From Candidatus Woesearchaeota archaeon (GTDB taxonomy: Archaea; Nanobdellota; Nanobdellia; Woesearchaeales; GW2011-AR9): 9,622 bases of DNA. Location: positions 1-9,622 of the forward strand of contig JACOZM010000076.1 in assembly GCA_016181345.1 (NCBI GenBank), written 5' to 3'. Below the pieces are notes generated by a model. That model was not told where the DNA came from, did no database searches, and saw nothing but the letters and a program-made list of their open reading frames with translations. Position numbers and translations under genes: made by a program. The stretch's first letter is position 1. Every line of letters starts with the position of its first letter. Below are positions 6,191 to 9,622 of this stretch, piece by piece.

Positions 6191-7647
6191 CTTTTTTCTA
6201 CAGCTAGGTAGAACCTTAACTCCGCTGCGTAATCTCCTGCTAAGCTTCCTTGATTTAATGTTTCTTTTGTTAATCTTAACCAAGGAGGACACATTTTTTC
6301 CAAGACGACTCCAGAAGGTTTATATTTTCTTAAGTCATCAATCAAGATTGGTCCTGTTCTGCGTTCTTTCCCACGATAAACCATCCAGTTTCCAAACTCC
6401 TCCTGAACTTGAGCCAGAGCAAATTCTGTTCCTAATGAACTAGCTCTTTGTTCAAAATCAACTAAGCTAGAAACTCTAACGCCAAATTCTTTTTGCAAAT
6501 TATCCGCCATAGATTGCAATACATAGTTCCTTAATGGAACTCCATAGAGCTGAGCAAGACAAGCTGTTGGCAAAGAGTTCTTTACTTTAGCAATCTCGGG
6601 TTTGAAAGAAGTGACAATATTTACTCCTTCTTCTTGACCGTCAGCCATTTCAGTCTGATAACCTAATTCAGCAAGTTTTTTCTGAAGCATTCGAGCTTCC
6701 CAGAGATTCATTCCTAAGAACGGCCGAACAATTTGCAGCCTTGCCTCATAACTAGATAAGGCCCTAGCTAGAATATTCGCAGGGTCATTATAGATAGGAT
6801 CAACAAGATTACAGAAATACAAATCAGCAATAGCCCCGCCGCCTAGGCCTCCTACATCAGTAACCGTCCAATTTCCTTCTCTATCTTTCATAAAGTCAAA
6901 GGCAAGCATATACGTTTCTAGATTTGGTGTTTTATCCCAAGTCTTTTTCTTGAATCTGGCTAACGTTCCTTCAACATCTCCAGACAATCTCCATTCTCCT
7001 GCAAACTGGCTGAATCCTTGAAACATAGAATATGCTGCTTCTTCTAACCGGGCTAATTCTTCACTAGGAACGATTAAAGCTTTGCTGCCAATGTTAAAAA
7101 AAAATAGCGGATAACGGCCCATTCCTTGAGGCTTACTTCCAGGACTAATCTTTCTGTTTACGAAATCCAAGAGTTTGTTGATTCTTCTTAGACTATATTT
7201 TTTACTTGTTGCTGGATCTCTCACTATCCTTAATGTTTCTTCTAATCGCTGGCTTTCGCCTTGTTTTTCCATCGCAGATCCTAACCATGGCTCAGGAAAA
7301 CAAGCTAACGGCAATCCTAAAACACTTTCTTCTAATCCTAAATAATTTCCAGGCTTTACCGGCAAGGTTATACCAGAATTAAATGTCTGGCTTGTCGTCA
7401 AGGACTTAACAATTCGATCAATAACCGGCATGCCTTGGAAGTATTCTAATGGCTCTCGCAACTGAAGAAGAGTCTCTTTAAGTTTTAGATCTTCATCATT
7501 TCCTCCAAATAAAGACGCTAATTCCTGTTTACTTCGGCAATCTAAAATATTTCCGTATTTTGAAATCCACGGGTTACCACTAACTCTCGCTACCCACCCC
7601 AATGGTATTGATTGATAATTGCCGGGGGTGAATACAACCAGCATCAT
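6187..7647 (-). CDS. Large unknown protein, possible ATP-grasp-like fold; 5' end uncertain
   Basis: 486 residues from the first ATG (7647); a TTG at 7665 would add six. The only SD nearby is GAGG (7663-7660), 12 nt before the ATG, which is far. A much better SD plus ATG at 7717 reads in another frame (see the 7580-7717 entry), so the true N-terminus may be about 23 residues longer through a +1 shift. No family is recognised with confidence. AFDFMKDREGNWTVTDVG (249-266) followed by GLGGG resembles the D-x-M-x-D-x-x-G-x-W-x-x-x-D/E segment of ATP-grasp ligases, and a later stretch (WMVYRGKERRTGPILI, then VVLEKMCPPWLR) is similar in flavour. The protein is soluble, with no signal peptide. It lies 87 nt after the Cys-containing unknown gene (17 nt if started at 7717), and its stop overlaps the HAD-like gene by four bases, so the three are probably made together with HisRS. 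Confidence 0.7.
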   Translation of the reverse strand: MMLVVFTPGNYQSIPLGWVARVSGNPWISKYGNILDCRSKQELASLFGGNDEDLKLKETLLQLREPLEYFQGMPVIDRIVKSLTTSQTFNSGITLPVKPGNYLGLEESVLGLPLACFPEPWLGSAMEKQGESQRLEETLRIVRDPATSKKYSLRRINKLLDFVNRKISPGSKPQGMGRYPLFFFNIGSKALIVPSEELARLEEAAYSMFQGFSQFAGEWRLSGDVEGTLARFKKKTWDKTPNLETYMLAFDFMKDREGNWTVTDVGGLGGGAIADLYFCNLVDPIYNDPANILARALSSYEARLQIVRPFLGMNLWEARMLQKKLAELGYQTEMADGQEEGVNIVTSFKPEIAKVKNSLPTACLAQLYGVPLRNYVLQSMADNLQKEFGVRVSSLVDFEQRASSLGTEFALAQVQEEFGNWMVYRGKERRTGPILIDDLRKYKPSGVVLEKMCPPWLRLTKETLNQGSLAGDYAAELRFYLAVEKR

Positions 7648-7717
7648 TTCGTGCTTGATCCTCAAAATTACTTACTATTTCAATTCCCATTTTTTCGTTT
7701 TCTTTTTCTTCTTTCAT
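7580..7717 (-). other. 45-codon reading frame with strong SD, probable out-of-frame 5' end of the gene at 6187-7647
   Basis: Starts 17 nt after the stop of the upstream gene, with GGAGGA (7732-7727) placed 9 nt before the ATG at 7717. The first residues are MKEEKENEKMGIEIVSNFED and the frame stops at 7580. The larger gene is read in the frame reached by skipping one base. The frames can be joined at the run of five C's (7628-7624): reading CAC CCC, skipping one C, then GGC AAT gives a continuous 509-residue product. Either the strain or assembly has one extra C, or ribosomes shift here, or this is an independent short peptide overlapping the larger gene. Confidence 0.5.
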
Positions 7718-7726
7718 TTTATTTAT

Positions 7727-7732
7727 TCCTCC
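7727..7732 (-). promoter_or_regulatory. Strong Shine-Dalgarno before the ATG at 7717
   Basis: GGAGGA, then ATAAATAAA, then ATG. The whole initiation region is nearly identical to that of the preceding gene (GAGGAGATAAATAAAATG at 8309-8292), which supports 7717 as a used start. Confidence 0.8.
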
Positions 7733-7733
7733 A

Positions 7734-8294
7734 TTATCGCCTACAACTCAGTTTTCTTCCTACATCATTATTCGAGAATTGTTCCCTCGCCTTTAGGTAA
7801 TTCATTCCTTTAGCTGCTGAACCACCTTCTAAGTATCCGCGGACATCAGATTCAGTAGGAAATTTAGTCCAAGCACTATCAAAAGGAACGATAAGAAATC
7901 CTGCACGTTCAAGTCTTCCAAATGCTCTAAGCCGATATTTTTCTGCTTCTTCATCGGTGCCAATGGCTAATGCATTAAACTGCAAAGGCCGATTATACCA
8001 TATCTGGGGAATACCATAATCTTGGTTTAAAACAATCCTAATCCCGTCCGATGCTTCACAGCAAAATTGTGCTCTACATTCTGCCCATTCTTTTTCTCGT
8101 TGCACAGTGCACTCATCTGGTCCGAGATATACCTTCCTAAACAACCGGTCTATTTGCGATTCATCCAGTCCTTCTCTTTCAACCATTTCAAAAAATGGCG
8201 GAAGGCATGAATAAACCGAAATAGGTGGTGACTTCTCCACTATGAGTCTCGCCTTCAAGACTGTACCTATTTGCAATTCCAGTGCTTGTGTCAT
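7734..8294 (-). CDS. Cysteine-containing protein of unknown function, first protein gene after tRNA-His
   Basis: 186 residues, not recognised. Soluble, no signal peptide. Six cysteines, four of them between residues 62 and 79 (ECTVQREKEWAECRAQFCCE), a spacing that could bind metal but matches no standard zinc finger that I know. The C-terminal half reads like an alpha/beta domain: GIRIVLNQDYGIPQIWY (84-100), a helix with EEAEKYRLRAFGRLERAG, then FLIVPFDSAW, which resembles restriction-endonuclease-like or nucleotide-processing folds only vaguely. SD GAGGAG (8309-8304) 9 nt before the ATG. It begins 50 nt after the 3' end of tRNA-His with no T-run between, suggesting a joint transcript, and is followed by the large unknown protein. 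Confidence 0.75.
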   Translation of the reverse strand: MTQALELQIGTVLKARLIVEKSPPISVYSCLPPFFEMVEREGLDESQIDRLFRKVYLGPDECTVQREKEWAECRAQFCCEASDGIRIVLNQDYGIPQIWYNRPLQFNALAIGTDEEAEKYRLRAFGRLERAGFLIVPFDSAWTKFPTESDVRGYLEGGSAAKGMNYLKAREQFSNNDVGRKLSCRR

Positions 8295-8303
8295 TTTATT
8301 TAT

Positions 8304-8309
8304 CTCCTC
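8304..8309 (-). promoter_or_regulatory. Shine-Dalgarno of the 186-residue protein
   Basis: GAGGAG followed by ATAAATAAA and ATG at 8294. The same spacer sequence is used by the next gene downstream. Confidence 0.8.
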
Positions 8310-8379
8310 GCTTATAGCCCGACGGCTCGTTGGTTAGTATTGAGGCCTGCAGGAAAGAATCGAACTCTCGCTTCTAGAA

Positions 8380-8426
8380 ATCTGCAATGTTAACAACAAT
8401 AGTTGATATTTGACAACTAAAAGAAA
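8380..8426 (-). other. Canonical tRNA intron (position 37/38), 47 nt
   Basis: Exon bases CTGT (8432-8429) pair with intron GCAG (8385-8382) to give the four-pair central helix. The 5' bulge GA^T and the 3' bulge AT^T then place both cuts after the second bulge base, exactly between 37 and 38, as expected for the archaeal splicing endonuclease. The inner helix next to the 5' bulge is weak (a relaxed motif); the intron body contains an AGTTG/CAACT hairpin. Confidence 0.85.
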
Positions 8427-8451
8427 TCACAGTCTAGCGTGCTAGCCGTTA

Positions 8452-8509
8452 TGCACAAAATGACATCGATCATTTTGGCATCCCAGAAAAATCGTTGTTT
8501 TTCTGTGGA
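8452..8509 (-). other. 58-nt insertion in the D-arm, probable second intron
   Basis: The insert falls between tRNA positions 12 and 13 or 13 and 14 (a T at each border makes it ambiguous by one). It folds as two adjacent hairpins of 29 nt each: 8509-8481, with TCC/GGA, a bulged A and CAGAAAAA/TTTTTCTG; and 8480-8452, with TGCC/GGCA-like pairing through a bulged T and AAAATGA/TCATTTT. A strict bulge-helix-bulge site could not be drawn at either border, so the removal mechanism and exact cuts remain open. Confidence 0.65.
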
Positions 8510-8522
8510 CACTACTGCAGGC

Positions 8523-8785
8523 ATAAAACAATCTTAAGGGACAAATGTCCTAACGATGATGAAAATTAGAAACAATACTGATTAATGGTTGTATTTTCGG
8601 ACTACAAAATTGACGATAATTAAGAAAGTTTAAACTAGAAAAAATATCACTAACAGTGAATACAATCAACTCTGGTTTTAGCAATCATAATGAATAAAAA
8701 TCAACACTTTTATTTAAACCTTTCGTTTTTGTTGTAACTGAAAAGTTAGAAATTGCTGTGAAAAGATAGTATGACAAAAGATGGT
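8523..8785 (-). other. Intergenic leader region before tRNA-His
   Basis: No convincing protein gene. On the minus strand GGTTTAAATA at 8720-8711 is a good TATA element, predicting a transcript from about 8690 towards tRNA-His. The first ATG (8688) opens only a 12-residue frame (MIAKTRVDCIHC) ending at 8650. An imperfect palindrome, GGACAAATGTCC (8539-8550), lies just ahead of the tRNA. Confidence 0.5.
8711..8720 (-). promoter_or_regulatory. TATA box, probable promoter of the tRNA-His to HisRS unit
   Basis: Minus strand GGTTTAAATA with purines upstream (AAA), a good archaeal element. It is the clearest promoter between the seven-helix protein gene and tRNA-His. It would leave about 170 nt of leader to be removed by RNase P. 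Confidence 0.5.
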
Positions 8786-9496
8786 TTACTGCGATAATGA
8801 ATGCACTTTCAAACGCATGGCAACGAAGGCTAGGAAACTTAGGAAATATCCGGCAAGATAAGCAACATCAGCAATTATTCCTGAAAGACCATAACCCCCA
8901 CTAGCAACAACAGAAGTATAAAAGACGTCGGCTAATAATATACAGCAACTAGCCAAGAAAAATAGCGATAAAGCTGAACCAAAATGATCCAGTTTGGAAG
9001 AGAAGAAAATGACACTTAGTCCAAAAGCTACGATTAATGAACTAATGATAGGATAAAAATAATTTAAGAAGTGGGCTTTAGGGCCCAAGGTAATGGTAAA
9101 TAATAATGTAGCTACAACAGCAACTAAAAGTACTGCAAAGAGGATCATGGAAGATAATTTACCGTGAGTATAATGTTCTTTCATAAGTTGAAAAGCTAGA
9201 ACAATAAACGAAACCAAGATGAATAATCCTCCCCCTACCCAGTACACATCAGGGATTCCTGGAAAGGATTGTTTTTTCATCACGACTTCGGTCATATACA
9301 GGGCAACTTCCCCGAGAGAATATAACATATAGCCAGTAACCATAAAAAAGAAAAGAAAATATGTCTTATCATTAAATAATTCTTTTAACTTGTCATGAAA
9401 AATCCGCTCGAGCATCACGACTCCAGCAAGAGCAGCAAGAGTAGCAGAAACTGCTATAGAAGTTGTTAGTATTGTTTGTAATCCAGCTATCACCAT
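8786..9496 (-). CDS. Seven-helix integral membrane protein, possible sensor-type domain
   Basis: 236 residues with seven hydrophobic segments at about 7-29, 45-66, 82-104, 113-134, 143-165, 172-193 and 206-228. The segment FPGIPDVYWVGGGLFILVSF (78-97) before and in helix 3 and the segment GIIADVAYLAGYFLSFLAF (206-224) in helix 7 share a G-I-x-D-V-x-(W/Y)-x-x-G pattern, suggesting a 3+1+3 duplication. This P/A-D-V-x-Y motif is typical of the membrane sensing regions placed before kinase or cyclase domains, but no output domain follows here: the protein ends nine residues after helix 7 (RLKVHSLSQ). Function unknown; signal reception or transport are both possible. The start is supported by a TATA box 24-35 nt upstream (leaderless). 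It stands alone, upstream of the tRNA-His unit on the same strand. Confidence 0.8.
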   Translation of the reverse strand: MVIAGLQTILTTSIAVSATLAALAGVVMLERIFHDKLKELFNDKTYFLFFFMVTGYMLYSLGEVALYMTEVVMKKQSFPGIPDVYWVGGGLFILVSFIVLAFQLMKEHYTHGKLSSMILFAVLLVAVVATLLFTITLGPKAHFLNYFYPIISSLIVAFGLSVIFFSSKLDHFGSALSLFFLASCCILLADVFYTSVVASGGYGLSGIIADVAYLAGYFLSFLAFVAMRLKVHSLSQ

Positions 9497-9519
9497 ATCC
9501 AGTTGAGAAAGTATAGGAG

Positions 9520-9531
9520 GTATTTAAAATC
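9520..9531 (-). promoter_or_regulatory. TATA box of the seven-helix membrane protein gene
   Basis: Minus strand ATTTTAAATACC, centred about 29 nt before the ATG at 9496 with no SD in the usual place; predicts a leaderless or nearly leaderless mRNA. Confidence 0.65.
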
Positions 9532-9622
9532 TGCGTTTTTGCAGCTTAAAGGATTACGAATTCTGTCTTTAATTGCTTTAGTGAAGTTAGAGATACTATT
9601 TTGTTAATCCCTTTCCTAGAAA

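Larger units (their letters stand above)
8345..8522 (-). tRNA. tRNA-His (GTG) interrupted by two insertions
   Basis: On the minus strand the acceptor stem is CCTGCAG (8521-8515) with CTGCAGG (8352-8346), seven perfect pairs. An encoded G-1 (8522) faces discriminator C73 (8345), the hallmark of tRNA-His. The anticodon arm is CTAGA (8437-8433), loop CTGTGA plus T38 (8432-8427 and 8379), TCTAG (8378-8374); the anticodon is GTG at 8430-8428. The variable loop is AAGC; the T-arm is GAGAG TTCGATT CTTTC (8369-8353). The D-arm is GTGT (8512-8509) with GCAC (8442-8439), loop AACGGCTA (8450-8443). Removing 47 nt at 37/38 and 58 nt in the D-arm gives a 73-nt tRNA including G-1. CCA is not encoded. It stands 50 nt upstream of the protein genes that end with HisRS. 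Confidence 0.92.

Noticed and set aside
6191..6292. 34-residue N-terminal extension of the HAD-like protein
   Set aside because: It lies wholly within the upstream gene; the ATGA overlap start gives a protein that begins right at HAD motif I, as the family does.
8555..8581. ATGATGA (C box) and CTGA (D box) on the plus strand, as in a C/D box guide RNA
   Set aside because: The internal D'/C' pair and the terminal stem are missing or very weak, and the spacing does not match the usual two-guide archaeal form.
9546..9620. Open minus-strand frame of about 24 codons ending at 9546 (SRKGINKIVSL and on)
   Set aside because: Too short to tell from chance in AT-rich DNA; could be the end of an upstream gene, but nothing recognisable.

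Overview
The window looks like a piece of an AT-rich archaeal chromosome, quite possibly from a reduced-genome (DPANN-like) lineage. The archaeal evidence is independent of any single gene: type II methionyl aminopeptidase, an archaeal-type HisRS, a eukaryote-like phosphomannomutase, a tRNA whose anticodon intron has a bulge-helix-bulge type splice site, and TATA boxes about 25-30 nt upstream of many start codons with no Shine-Dalgarno (SD), i.e. leaderless genes. Genes inside operons instead have GGAGG-type SD sequences. The phylum cannot be fixed from the sequence alone.

Layout. Bases 1-129 (minus) hold the first 43 codons of a nucleotidyltransferase that runs off the window edge. 288-668 (plus) is a small two-helix membrane protein. 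711-822 (minus) is a lone 5S rRNA gene with its own TATA box and T-run terminator. From 956 to 3734 (plus) come two unrecognised small proteins, an alpha-phosphomannomutase of the HAD class, and methionyl aminopeptidase. 3797-3964 (minus) is a 55-residue membrane protein with a perfect 3 x 12 bp tandem repeat behind its promoter.

From 8522 down to 4087 everything is on the minus strand and closely spaced: tRNA-His (GTG), a Cys-containing unknown protein, a large unknown protein with an apparent frame problem at its 5' end, a HAD-like protein with altered catalytic motifs that overlaps it by ATGA, and histidyl-tRNA synthetase. The tRNA and its synthetase therefore bracket one probable transcription unit. 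8786-9496 (minus) is a seven-helix membrane protein with a clear promoter.

Most notable points: (1) the tRNA-His is interrupted twice, by a canonical 37/38 intron and by a 58-nt insert in the D-arm that folds as two 29-nt hairpins; (2) the adjacent HisRS keeps its catalytic motifs but lacks about 45 residues from the middle of its anticodon-binding domain and has Pro where motif 3 usually has Arg; (3) a strong SD and ATG at 7717 lead into the large unknown protein in the wrong frame, with a run of five C's at the point where a +1 shift would join the frames; (4) a 97-residue protein is built of two copies of a DTG[FY]RL-containing unit.
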